Shown here: one piece after another, positions 44,816 to 54,974 of the stretch
Position numbering within the stretch: the first letter of the stretch is position 1
How the letters are laid out: each line of letters begins with the position of its first letter
Source: Ophiodon elongatus
Taxonomy: Eukaryota; Chordata; Actinopteri; Perciformes; Hexagrammidae
NCBI GenBank assembly: GCA_016806645.1
Contig: JACSYO010001625.1
Coordinates: forward strand, 92,001-156,000
DNA: 64,000 nt
Direction: 5' to 3'
Position numbers and translations under genes: made by a program
Notes under the pieces: model-generated
The model's database searches: none
Seen by the model: the letters and a program-made list of their open reading frames with translations, nothing else
Told to the model about the DNA's origin: nothing

Positions 44816-45068
44816 TTAGAGTCGAGTTTACTGGAGAGAGCTTGATTACTGTTTCGTATCTCTTGAAGAATGAGGGAGTCTTTCACCCCGTCCAGGCGCT
44901 CTTGTGCCGTCCCGCCATGACATGAACTTCGTCGTCGCTATTCTCGGGAGTTTTTTTATCAATAGATGTTGAAGTTTGCTCACCAGCTGATTTTTATTTG
45001 TTTTGTTTCTGGTTCTTCGGACCATAATAAAGCTCTCCGACCAGGTTCGGACTGAGTTTGGGTGTTTT

Positions 45069-45145
45069 AAAATATTTTAAAATGGATTTGTTTGAATGGC
45101 CTGTGGGCCAGAGTCTACCTAGCTTCGCTGCATCACATGACCCCC
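45069..45145 (+). repeat. about 80-bp direct repeat, left copy
   Basis: AAATGGATTTGTTTGAATGGCC, TGTGGGCCAGAGTCTACCTAGC and GCATCACATGACCCCC recur at 45771-45853 with a few changes. Confidence 0.85.
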
Positions 45146-45149
45146 GTAA

Positions 45150-45255
45150 GATGGGTCTCTTGTAAAAAAGCGATATACAGTTTTTTTCCAGTTAGCCCAT
45201 TCACAATAAACTTATCAAACTTAATTACCCTATTCATTAATACTAAGTGTGGACA
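45150..45255 (-). pseudogene. L1-clade endonuclease start, fragment
   Basis: The minus strand reads KKLYIAFLQETHL, the conserved FLQETHL motif of L1 endonuclease, upstream in the same orientation as 43262-44815. It may be the 5' remnant of the same element after an internal deletion. Present only in unit 1. Confidence 0.55.
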
Positions 45256-45459
45256 TCAGACTGTCAGAGCCTCTTTGTAAATTCCCTATGCAATAGTCAG
45301 TGTATCTCCTGTGATAAAAGAAAAAAAGATAAACCAAAGCACCGACATTAACTAAGAAAACAAACCCTTACATCGGGAAGCGTGATCCTCAGTGTTGCAG
45401 GATGAAGCAGGGCAAACGGGACGTCCTTGGATCCAAGCTCCCTCTCGTAACTTAAACCT

Positions 45460-45730
45460 TTACACGAAAGTACAAGCATTTCGCCATGTATTTATTAATG
45501 ACTGCTGTGTTCACACCAAATGTGTTGCGAATTTTTCTCGCAACTGGATTACATTCAAAGTCAATGCACAGATGTGAATAACGCAAATTTTCGCTGGGCG
45601 ACGCAAACGGCGCAACGCAAACAATTCGTCTCATTCGCGTGACGCTGTGTCTTTAAAGCCAATCAGCGTTGATAAGCTCCGCCCGTTATCACTGACGTCC
45701 TGCCGCTGTTGAATCAGAAGCCCTGGAGGA
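45460..45730. repeat. interspersed repeat, possibly PIF/Harbinger-derived
   Basis: CTGTGTTCACACCAAATGTG, CGCAACTGGATTACATTC, AAAGTCAATGCA, and CCAATCAGCGTTGATAAGC with CTCCGCCCG are words I recall from fish Harbinger-type repeats. No transposase. Confidence 0.4.
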
Positions 45731-45770
45731 TAAGATGATCGTCTGGAAGTGGCAGTCATCCCGATCCTGA

Positions 45771-45853
45771 TGTTAAAATATTTTTAAATGGATTTGTTTG
45801 AAGAGCCTGTGGGCCAGTGTCTACATAGCTTCACTGCATCACGTGACCCCCAA
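45771..45853 (+). repeat. about 80-bp direct repeat, right copy
   Basis: Partner of 45069-45145; about 700 bp apart. Confidence 0.85.
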
Positions 45854-46039
45854 ATATAATCTCTTTTTGAAAAATTGTAAAACAGATGTGTTGTCGGTCC
45901 ACTCTGTAGTGGGCAACTTGAATTTGTAAGATAATGCTCTACGTGCTCCTCTAGCGTCTTCTTCACACGTTTCCATTGCGGCGTGTCATTATACACTTGG
46001 TCAATGCCTGGTGTCTTTTCAAAATAAACTTCTGTCTTC

Positions 46040-46140
46040 ACAGGAAGTTCAGTTTAAGGCAACAAAATTGAGGTTTAGAAAAAAAGAGCATGGTTGAAGT
46101 TAATTTGACTGAGTCAGGATTCTGGTGACTACACAGTGAC
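46040..46140 (+). repeat. repeat family C fragment
   Basis: GTTTAAGGCAACAAAATTGAGG, TTTAGAAAAAAAGAGCATGG and TTAATTTGACTGAGTC match the family C order. Confidence 0.5.
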
Positions 46141-46149
46141 TATTGACTC

Positions 46150-46330
46150 CCTTGAGTCGACTGTATATGAGAAGTGGACGTAGTCACCGTGACGTCATCT
46201 GTTGGGTTGTGGACTACCGTTTTGAAGCTTTGGCTGCAGATTGAAACTATTATTTATGTTTTGCTTCGGAAGGTTCCTAACTGAGTGAAGAGACCCGGAA
46301 GTATCTAAGTGGCAGCCATGATAAGTGCTT
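46150..46330 (-). repeat. repeat family A fragment, reversed
   Basis: ACTGTATATGAGAAGTGGAC, GTAGTCACCGTGACGTCATC and GTGGACTACCGTTTTGAAGC are reverse complements of the right end of family A. Confidence 0.7.
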
Positions 46331-46477
46331 GTCGAATTCTCCAAATGCAAAGGAAAGGTGCTTGTAATATTTTCATACACTCATATGTTGATGGGATTCA
46401 TATTGATAAATTTGAGTGGACAGTGACCAACCATTTCGTTTCATTGTATTCATATTTATATTGAACATGTAACAAAT

Positions 46478-46557
46478 TACCAGCCCAAGTCTTTTGCTCT
46501 TCGTCGCTTTGTCCTCAGTTGTGTTGGGAGTTCTGTGCCACTTTGCGTTTGTCCTTG
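46478..46557 (+). repeat. about 78-bp direct repeat, left copy
   Basis: Matches 47001-47078 almost exactly, including GTCTTTTGCT, TTCGTCGCTTTGTCCTCAGT and TGTGTTGGGAGTTCTGTGCC. Confidence 0.9.
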
Positions 46558-46689
46558 CAGCAAAGAAGTAGGACAAAATAGACACATATACACCTTCTAC
46601 ATAATTCAAACAATTAACTCAATATATATCATATAATCGGTAGACTTTATTCCCCATTTCAACTCCAACCGTGGTAATGATGTATTATT

Positions 46690-47150
46690 ATTTAAGATGA
46701 GATAACCCTTTATTAGTCCAACAGCAGTGAAACGTGCAGTCTTGCTGCAGTGAAGGGGATAAAAAAAACAAAAACAATCTGGGTCTTCTTGTTAAGACTG
46801 CACTGTTTGTTTCCTGTTTTATTTTGAAGTTCGCTGCCTCTTGTGTCTTGCCTTGTATTACTTCCTGCCTTAGTTGGATTTCCCCCTTTTTTGTGATTGT
46901 CTGCCCCGCCCTCATTAGTTTCACCTGTATCTCCTCAGCCCTGCAGCTCCCTGAGCTCCTGCTCATCTGTTCCCGCCTCCTGAATCCTCGCCCCGATGCT
47001 TACCAGCCAAGTCTTTTGCTGTTCGTCGCTTTGTCCTCAGTTGTGTTGGGAGTTCTGTGCCACTTTGCATTTGTCCTTGCCTGCTGTTTACTGCCTGTTC
47101 TGTTGGACTCCTGCTTGTTAGCACATTTAAAATAAAAGAATTGCGTTGTT
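46690..47150 (+). repeat. interspersed repeat block, possibly LTR-like
   Basis: GATAACCCTTTATTAGTCC, CTGTTTTATTTTGAAGTTCG, TTGTGTCTTGCCTTG, and at the right end AATAAAAGAATTGC resemble a fish retroelement 3' region. It contains the right copy of the 78-bp repeat (47001-47078). The 133-codon frame is not accepted as a gene. Confidence 0.4.
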
Positions 47151-47154
47151 TCAG

Positions 47155-47725
47155 CTGCTTCTTTATTAGGCTCCTTCCATATGAATCAGATGATCGGCGC
47201 ACAACGCATGCCGGTTAGACTTGTGTCCGACTTGATCCCGACTGACGTCAAGAACACGCGGTCAACGATGACCTCACGAGTTCGAGGCGGCCGCAGTTTT
47301 TAGAGCCAGGCGCCCGCAGTTGCTCTCCACCGACTGCATGACCCATTGCATGATGGGAAACGCCTGGCTGCCCCCAGATCAATGATCTGATTGGTTCTTA
47401 GTTTTGACAACAAACACCACATTTCCATATAAATATATACAGTAATAAACACGTGAATAAATCCAAACGAGGTCGGCAAACTACAAGTAGCCTACAGATT
47501 GGATCTAACAGGATGTAACTGTTTCTTTGACTTCCTGTTTACAATTGTCAATGGAAAATACTGTGACTTTTTAATTTAATTTACATGAATTGTTTTCAAC
47601 ATGCTATACTACAACTTCTTTTTCGGCATACTTATACTATGACTTTTTCAGACATACTATACTCAGACTTTATATTTTTTCACCATACTATACAATTACT
47701 TTTCATGACTTATTTTGACAATCTG
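47155..47725. other. unit 1-only stretch, nothing recognised
   Basis: CpG-containing at 47200-47330, then AT-rich with ATACTATAC words. No gene. Confidence 0.4.
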
Positions 47726-47788
47726 TATTTTGATTTATTGTGACTTTTTTTTACATGAATTTCAATCAATTGACTTTTGGTTGTCTTT

Positions 47789-47981
47789 TTCAGATTACTT
47801 GCGAAATCCTGAAGAATTTCTCCTTCACACCTATGTACCAACAAAGAGGAAACATTTAGTGACGGACACACAGCTCCCTCTCTGGGTCACCGTCTGCAAC
47901 AGCATCCAACAAAAACTGCCCATCAATACATTTCTATTGGCAGGGGGCATTCTGAGTCTTGAGCAGCCTCTCTCTGGCTGA
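47789..47981 (+). other. exon-like open frame, unit 1
   Basis: A pyrimidine-rich TTTTTCAG precedes ATTACTTGCGAAATCC, and the frame stays open for about 63 codons (DYLRNPEEFLLHTYVPT ... SLEQPLSG) to a stop. The same frame with few substitutions is at 58806-58993. I do not recognise the protein. It may be a repeat or a relic last exon. Confidence 0.3.
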
Positions 47982-48029
47982 ATACGGCTGAATATCTGAG
48001 TCAGGCAAAAGACCGTTAAATTTACAATG

Positions 48030-48200
48030 TAAATAAATACTCTAGAAAAAGGGTGTTTTTGAGCGGCATGGCGGCCCACAGCTGCCACCGCTGAAGTAGC
48101 ACTCTGTAGTTCTTCCTTACCTCCAACGACATCACTGGATGCAGGAAGAACAAAAGATTGTGCTGCTGCTCTCCGGAGACACAGAACATCAGCAAGAGCT
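48030..48200 (-). repeat. small insertion in unit 1, repeat-derived
   Basis: Absent from unit 2, which reads directly AATGTAATGTAGTTTAGAATTC. The minus strand has TGTTCTGTGTCTCCGGAGAG, AGCAGCAGCACA, GGTAAGGAAGAACTAC and GTGCTACTTCAGCGGTG, words I recall from a dispersed percomorph repeat. Confidence 0.45.
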
Positions 48201-49063
48201 GCAGGTTTAGAATTCAACAATTTCAACAATAGTTTTATTTGTATTTCAATACAGAAAAGGGAAAGATGATAATGTGTAACCAATTTACATTTACATATTT
48301 TTCTCACAAAACGATCAAGTGTGCAATGGCATATTTATGAAACTTACAGATCATGAATATATATAGTGAAATATAATATCACAGCATGTATTTAACAGTT
48401 TGACAGTGGGTGAAAGACTTGTAGAACATACAAATTGAATGCGATGAACTCATTCGATTTAACACTTTTTATTTATATATATTTTTTCCAGATGACAGAA
48501 AAGAGAGAGTGAGTAAATTGATGGACAAAAAGTTACATCCGTCCATATGTAATGCAATTACACGTGAATTTGTATGTACAGTAGTTTGTGAACAAAATAG
48601 ACCATTTTACAGCCTTTGTCATCCAAAATATGCTTGTGCACGTTGGCAAAGAAACCATCCAGAGTTAGCAAGCTTTACACGTTGAATGTTATTTGGTTTC
48701 TCCACCAAATACATTTATATATATCTGGGTACTAAATATTGGGTCACTTGCTAATGTGGTCTACTCGCTAATAACATATGGAACTGGAAGTCGGTCACTA
48801 TTTGTCAATTTGTTTAGATTGCATTCACGATCTTTGGTGTTTAATGCCCTTGCATGGCTCGACAAGCCACTGCAATCACCGTACTTCTGTTGTCAAACTG
48901 CGTGCGCACACTTATGTACATCATCATTGGTTTCAAACTACAGAACGGTTTAAACACCCAAGAGACTAGACTTGTTGTTTTTATTGGTCACATCACACAC
49001 GCAGATTGAACGACTCTGATACTACAGGTCGTGTTACAAGGTAGGCTTTAAGCTGCATCAATA

Positions 49064-49510
49064 GTTCAATCAGGAGAGAATTGTTTCGAATTGAAAAATA
49101 ATTTATTACATATGCATAACATAACAACAGTGCAAAGTCTTTGGCGATTGGATTCTATCCTGAAATAGGATGATCAAGGGGCCATGATGCCGAGTTCTGA
49201 TGAGGCAGAATCCCCCCGGAGTCCAGACACTGCTGACAATCAGCTGATAGAGTAATCACAGGGAGAAATAGATACAGATTTATGAATGAAAAGGAGTGTA
49301 AAGAGAGTCTTCCTTTCTGAACCACCGCTTAAGCTCCATTTGTGTTCAGAACATCTCTGACTACACCCATATTGGAAATAAAACATATCTAATATCACTA
49401 TATCTTTAACTATGGTAAATAGCTGTTTGCCGCTGTGTTAATGGTCTTAATATCAAGTTTAGCACCATTAAGAACAACAGTTAATTTCCCGTTTTTTTTT
49501 TCTTTACAAG
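49064..49510. repeat. insertion shared by units 2 and 3
   Basis: After GCTGCATCAATAG unit 1 continues directly to the TTGAAATACTTATCATCC segment, while units 2 and 3 carry this sequence (TTCAATCAGGAGAGA ... ). In unit 3 the block is longer: it retains about 245 bp after GAGTCCAGACACTG (62270-62510) that unit 2 lacks. Confidence 0.8.
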
Positions 49511-49559
49511 TTTAAATACTTATCATCCTTTCGTGTTGTTATGGCAACTATCTTAGCAA

Positions 49560-49900
49560 AAACTTGGCTATTAACACATCCAGCACACACAAAGCAACAT
49601 AAACATTCATTTGTAATCTTGTTTCTGTCCACCTGATGAATGTAAGTCCAATATTTATTCTCCTTTAAACTCTGTTTTTGGTCCCCACCAACTCCTGAGA
49701 GAATTATCTGGCTCTTTAGCTGCTAACAGCTGCCTGCTGAAAAAGGAGGTTGACAGATCTCCAAGAGGCTTCATCCGTGCGTATGCTGGGGCTAAAGCTT
49801 TGATTATACTTACACATACATACGCCGTATACACAAGAGCTTCCGCAGAAGGCGCAAAAGCTCCGAGCATGCATAAAGCTGCTAAATGCTAAATTCACTG
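49560..49900 (-). repeat. dispersed repeat family D, unit 2 copy
   Basis: Counterpart of 34262-34620; same landmarks. Confidence 0.7.
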
Positions 49901-50059
49901 TTCGTTGCATTATTCTCTGAAACGCCACAGGGAGTAAGAAACTAAATGAACTGTGAATAATCAAAACAACAACAAGTGTAACCCTGTAGGTGTGCAACTG
50001 CCAAAAAGCCACAAACCAACCTCCACAATGCCAAAGAGCGATTTTAATTATCTGTAGAA

Positions 50060-50400
50060 CTCATATCTTTGGGACACACACATGCCATTTCTAACGACTT
50101 GTCGACCCAACTTTGTGTCGTCTGCGTTAGCATAATCACCGCTAATGTCACTAGCTGCCATTTCTCACTGGAGCATTATGCGTCATGTTAGCTAGCCAGA
50201 GCGGACAGATGTCTACCAGAGTGTGCCATGTGATAAAGAAAAGGTTTTGGAAATGCAAGGATGACGAGAAGGGTACCACATGCAAATTCAATCCTGAACA
50301 TTATTTTGACTGTTTTCCAGAAAGTCTCTTAAATACCGAGAGTCCATTAGCTATCCAGACATTGTGACAACATCGTCTACCCACCTGCTGTGTAGTGCAG
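50060..50400. other. unit 2 stretch with a short conserved frame
   Basis: A plus-strand frame (50209-50367; MSTRVCHVIKKRFWKCKDDE...) is also present in unit 3, where it runs longer (to 63706). In unit 2 a TGG-to-TGA change ends it. No domain recognised. Confidence 0.35.
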
Positions 50401-50707
50401 CTTGCTATGCAGAAAAACCACAAATACTAATATATACCAATATAAACCATTTTCTCAATTTGTACGTAATATTTTATTCTGATTACAGTTAACAGAAAAA
50501 AATGCAAAGTTCATACACATGACTTTTCCTTTAATCTATTGAAAATAAGTGCATTTTTTCTTTAACTTAACAGCTCAACAGATCACTGAACAATAGGCAG
50601 CACACAGTCCACTTACTCTGTCAACCAAGCTTATGGTAATAACAGAATTGACACATAAACTTGGGAAGAAGAAGAAGACTTTTGTGAAAAATTAGATTCA
50701 CTAGACA

Positions 50708-50881
50708 AAACATTACATTACATTTAGCAGATGCTTTTATCCAAAGCGACTTACAATAAGTGTATTCAACCATGAGAGTTCAAACCCAGAACAACAAGAA
50801 TCAAGAAAGTACAATTTCCTCAAGAAAGCCAAACTACCAAGTGCTATAAGTAAGAGCCATTTAAGTGCTACTAAAGTTATA

Positions 50882-50932
<51 letters not shown>

Positions 50933-50948
50933 TACATATATATATATA
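50708..50948 (-). mobile_element. short insertion at the 3' end of lectin copy 2
   Basis: ACATTTAGCAGATGCTTTTATCC, AAAGCGACTTACAATAAGTG, CAGAACAACAAGAATCAAG and AGCCAAACTACCAAGTGC are a repeat I recall as common in fish, followed by an impure TA array (50879-50948). Unit 1 lacks it. It is flanked by CTAGAC and TTAGAC, a likely 6-bp target duplication. Confidence 0.6.
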
Positions 50949-51140
50949 TTAGACCCGCTTGTAACAGAGGAAGTTCCTTTTCTCCTCACATCCCCTTGTC
51001 TCGTAGAACGTGGTGCCGTTCTTCACCAGGACGCCACAGAACCTCTGACTCTGGCAGCTTTGAATACCGGTGTACCGTGGTGCTTCTCCTCCACCCACCC
51101 ACAGCCACTGACCAGCCAGGTAACGCAGGCCCGTCCACAC
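50949..51140 (-). CDS. lectin copy 2, coding exon 3
   Basis: Residues 198-260 and the stop. One substitution relative to copy 1 (Thr218 to Pro). Confidence 0.9.
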   Translation of the reverse strand: MWTGLRYLAGQWLWVGGGEAPRYTGIQSCQSQRFCGVLVKNGTTFYETRGCEEKRNFLCYKRV

Positions 51141-52626
51141 CTGCCAACATTACACAGAGAGCTGTGAGCGCGGAGGAGGAGTTGCTTGAAAACACACACA
51201 TGAGCTAGTAGAAAACCACCCTACCTCATCAGTAGTAGCCCCTTGTGCCTTCTCCCGTGCAAAGACGTGGTCATCATCAGTGAGCAGGCTGGCCAGGTCA
51301 TAGCGGTGGTTCTGGTGATTAGTAGCCGGCTCCTTTGGGTTCAGAGCCTCCAGATTCCTGCAGTGACTTAATGCCTGCTCCCAAGTCTTATTCTGCTTTA
51401 CCAGAACCAGCCTCTCGTCATAGCACATGAAATAGTGCCTTGTGTCACAGGGATCGCTCTCCCATTTAACCCCATTCCCGTACTTAAAAGCACAGTACTC
51501 GCCCGTTATTGGATGACCTGCAAGTAGCAGGAGAAGTGGGGGAACCTTGACTGGATTCCGTCTCAAATATAAGAGTTTGAGTCAGAACATTTACATCCTA
51601 CATTTTCTTGAGACAGAGGAGAATCTCGAGGATGTGAGGAGACAGAGATGCAACAAAGGTCCCTTGTCGGAGTTTAATTGGTGAGGTTGTAAATACGTGG
51701 CTGGCCTCTGGGCCACCAGGTTGCCCTCAAACAATGTGATATCTATGACTTCATGTTAACTCGTGAATCTTTGAAGCAAAAACATTCAAAATGTCAATTT
51801 TTACTTTCTCAGTTGACTGAGAAAACAACTGCAAAACCATCCCATCAATATCTTAAAATTACACAACAGTACTAAGTTGTTAAAATTAATTTAGCCATGA
51901 ATAACTGCAAGTGCATTAATATTTGAATACGGTCATATGTGGTACTTTTATCATAAGATCAAATATGTTAATGGTTGATTTTATTTTTTTTAGAAAATAA
52001 AGTACTCAAATTCCCTACATATTTTGTGACGATTTACTTCTTGTTTTTATCTTACTCTACACTGACCTCCCTGACGGTGCAGTTTAGCCCCACATGGTTT
52101 ACTTTCTTGTTTCTGCATTTCTTTTGATGTATAAATTAAACGTATAGTTAACTCCATCTGTCAATAAAACATATATTTTCCGTATAGTAGTCTCTGGCTC
52201 CAGTTTACTCTGGGTCTTGTGCGAGGTATATCACCGGGTCATATCTATAAAATTATTTTTTAAGTTTTTGTACTAGAAGCCTGTTGGCCTCTGTATGCTT
52301 TACTCAGTTACGTGCTTTCCTTACTTACCACTCTCCCAGTTGGTGAAGTTGGCTTTCTGGTCTCTTCTGGACCAGATCCACACAGAGTTTGAATCCTTGC
52401 GGTACAAACCGATCCATCCCTGGCCGTTGAAAAAGTCCTGATTCTCTTCTGCACTATTGATGGTGACCAGGTCGGTATATAACTGTCTGCAGTGGGTCTG
52501 TGCGTCTAGCCAGGTCTTTGGGTCATTGTGGGGTCTAAAGATTTCAGTTCTCAGGCCTTGTGCAGCCCCACACACAGCAGGAAAGACCAGCAGCAGGGGG
52601 ACTAGAAGGCAGATTTTCCTCATCAT
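50949..52626 (-). CDS. secreted tandem C-type lectin-like domain protein, copy 2
   Basis: Exons 52626-52329, 51517-51225 and 51140-50949, identical in length, phase and splice sites to copy 1, giving 260 residues. Signal peptide about 1-20, CTLD1 about 27-132, CTLD2 about 134-260. It differs from copy 1 at 28 residues by my count: 14 within 23-45, 11 within 104-128, and 77, 82 and 218. Thr82 to Val removes one glycosylation sequon. Cysteines C46, C108, C123 and C131 and the whole of CTLD2 are kept. No EPN or WND motif. The reading frame is intact and the stop TAA directly abuts an inserted repeat, so the 3' UTR differs from copy 1. Confidence 0.88.
51225..51517 (-). CDS. lectin copy 2, coding exon 2
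   Basis: Residues 100-197. Acceptor TACTTGCAG, donor GTAGGG. Hypervariable residues 104-128 are encoded by 51432-51506; the remaining residues 133-197 are identical to copy 1. Confidence 0.88.
51600..52300 (-). other. lectin copy 2, intron between coding exons 1 and 2
   Basis: The part next to exon 2 matches unit 1. The segment 51970-52245 is unlike the unit 1 intron and may be an insertion or replacement; nothing recognised in it. Confidence 0.6.
52329..52626 (-). CDS. lectin copy 2, coding exon 1
   Basis: Signal peptide and first half of CTLD1. Donor GTAAGT at 52328. Hypervariable residues 23-45 are encoded by 52492-52560. Confidence 0.88.
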
Positions 52627-52659
52627 GTTGTCCACAGGAACGATTCCATAAACCTGCAG

Positions 52660-53750
52660 TTACATGTGGATTCTTTTTTAGCATTTTTTCAAATGTGAAT
52701 CAACTGATGGCATTGGCTTGTAATGCTGGACTTCATAATAATTATGTTTAATTTATGTACAGTGTTTGACTTCCTTTGTGCTGTGCAATCTCAGAGTGAT
52801 ATCTTATACATTATGATGTGAATAACTCCATCCACACAAAATAAATAAATAAATAATATCATCAGTTGGGAAACAGCTAAACTGAGTCAGAGATATCAGA
52901 CAGTGCTTTCACCACTGAGTCACAGCGGGTCAAACCATTCATTATACTGTTCCAACTATCACATCTTCAATTGTCAATCTCACCGTTTATGGACATAAGC
53001 TGTTTTCACTGGACCTACTTTGTACCAAAGAAATAGTCCCCATGACAACCGTCAATAATGAGGTCTGTGGTTTACCCAGATTGTCACTGATACATTGCAT
53101 CTTGAAAAGGTTGCTGCTGACTTATTTTAAATAAATTTGAATTCATGCTTCGCCAAACAAAATTCCACTCAACACACTGTTTTACGTGGCTAGATTGCAC
53201 AACTGGTAAAGATTGGTATATGATTTTATTGCTACGCGCACATTTCCATCTCAATGCTTTTTTCTAGTGATTGCAGATTCTGCTTTGACAAGTGAAAACC
53301 TTCTCCATTTCCAGAATGTTAGCTATCTGGGAACTAATTCAAACTGATTATTTTGATATTTTAACACTATCCAAAGTTTTTTTGAGAAGGCTTTTATAAG
53401 CTTGATGAGTTTAAAGGAGCCTTTCATCGTTTACGTTGGAAATCACAAGGTTTTCGCTCAAAAGCAACAATATTACACAATCTAGAATACACGACACATT
53501 GCTGTAAATATTAATGCATCAATAATCAAAGACAGTTGTTCAATGAGTACTTTAGCCTTTCGGTACGTCGTTCTACCACCTCTAATACTTATACGTCTCT
53601 AACATTTTGAATGCCTGACAGTTAAACCAATTGCTACTTGGAAGGAAGGAATCATTCAAAATTTCCCGTTTTTTGGAGGGGAAATAGTTGGCAGCTGTTT
53701 AAAGTACGGGCAATATATAACTAACAGAATAAATTGTGTGCCAAAACACT
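52660..53750. other. sequence upstream of lectin copy 2
   Basis: Matches 37085-37876 then 39445-39776. The hAT site is empty here (GATGAGTTTAAAGGAGCC around 53405). Confidence 0.7.
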
Positions 53751-53835
53751 GTTATAGATCTATAAGCACTTCGTGTGACGTACCATTTGCCGTCCGTGTA
53801 TTCTGGAGGAGGAATAAACCCTCAGCAGCACTCAC

Positions 53836-53970
53836 CTTGAGTGGTGGAAGCAGAAAAAACAGCTTTGAATCTTTTGAATGCGTTTTCAGCTGATATTTCA
53901 CGAGAAAAAAGTCTCCAGACTGACCACACCAATCACAGCTCAGAAAGACTCTGACTAGACCAATCAGAAG
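53836..53970 (-). promoter_or_regulatory. candidate promoter and 5' leader exon of lectin copy 2
   Basis: Two inverted CCAAT boxes (53960-53964, 53929-53933) and a CTCAAG|GTGAGT donor (53836/53835) in the same layout as unit 1. Inference only. Confidence 0.3.
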
Positions 53971-54039
53971 TAATCCTGCCACCCATGGCATTCGCTATAG
54001 GTCGCAAGACACTCTACCACCCTCTCTCTCTCTTTCAGT

Positions 54040-54940
54040 CGTCTTAATCTCTCCTGTGCTTTCGTGGTTAATCCCAGCAGAAACTCAGCAGCCATGCAAA
54101 GCAGAGTTTAACATCGTGGTGTTCAGTCCTTGGTTCTTTAATGCCATTACACAATGTCATGGTATTTGTTGTTATACAGCACATCTGGCAACCAATGGAA
54201 AACCAGATGTGCCAGAACAAAAAAGTAATGAGCAATGTGGGAAATGTAATTGATCACTCACAGCCAGTTATTAATTGTAAAAGTAAGCTTTACTTATTAC
54301 TCAACAGAACGTACTTTGGAGTTCTATGAATCCCAGGTAGGGTTCATCCGCAGTGGGTTCTTTTTTTTATGTGTTCAAGGTTGTCACCTCCATTTTCTCC
54401 AGGCTGATTTTCAGTAATATTTGTTGATCAAAGGTAATGAGAGAGGATGTTTTCTCTGCATATGGTGGTGGATAGGGGAGACCCTGGTCCAGCTCTCCAG
54501 TGTGGGGGTTTGTGGATCCCTGATCCCTGGTCCCTTCCGTCTACTCTCACCAATTCCAAGGATGTGCAAGATTGTAATTCATTATCTCATCTCTCTTCTT
54601 TAGCGAGCTTCCTTGTTTCGTACAGGGTCCACACATTCCACAATCCAATCCTGGTCTTGCATTTGGTGGTGAGGACCTCCACCTTCTAGTCAGAAGCTTG
54701 GTTACTACTTTCACTACTGTCATTCGCTTGTCTTCCGTGAAAACAGAATCCAATCAGCATCTCTTTTGTTGCTGTTTCGGTAACAGTTTTTAAACGGGAC
54801 TAGCTTGTTAGCCAACCTCCAACCCGAGAACCAGTGGGTCACACTGTGTCTGGTCCCACCCTATCGAGCTGACCGACTTGGGTGACCCCACCAGGAGATA
54901 TGCTCAGCAACACCAAACAGGACGTTTTTTACAAGAGGTT
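54040..54940 (+). repeat. degraded interspersed repeat, unit 2
   Basis: Counterpart of 40060-40980 with few changes. Confidence 0.45.
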
Positions 54941-54974
54941 ATTGAAATACCAAACATTTATTCATCTCGACGAC

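Larger units (their letters stand above)
32857..48269. repeat. tandem segmental duplication, unit 1
   Basis: Sequence similarity with unit 2 starts at GTGACCAATTTACATTTACAT (32857) and continues, in the same order, through the family D repeat, the lectin gene, the LINE fossils and the frame at 47727-47981. Unit-specific changes are a hAT insertion (37885-39436), an insertion near 48030-48200 and a small LINE deletion near 42245. Unit 1 also keeps the 44246-47727 segment absent from unit 2. Confidence 0.9.
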
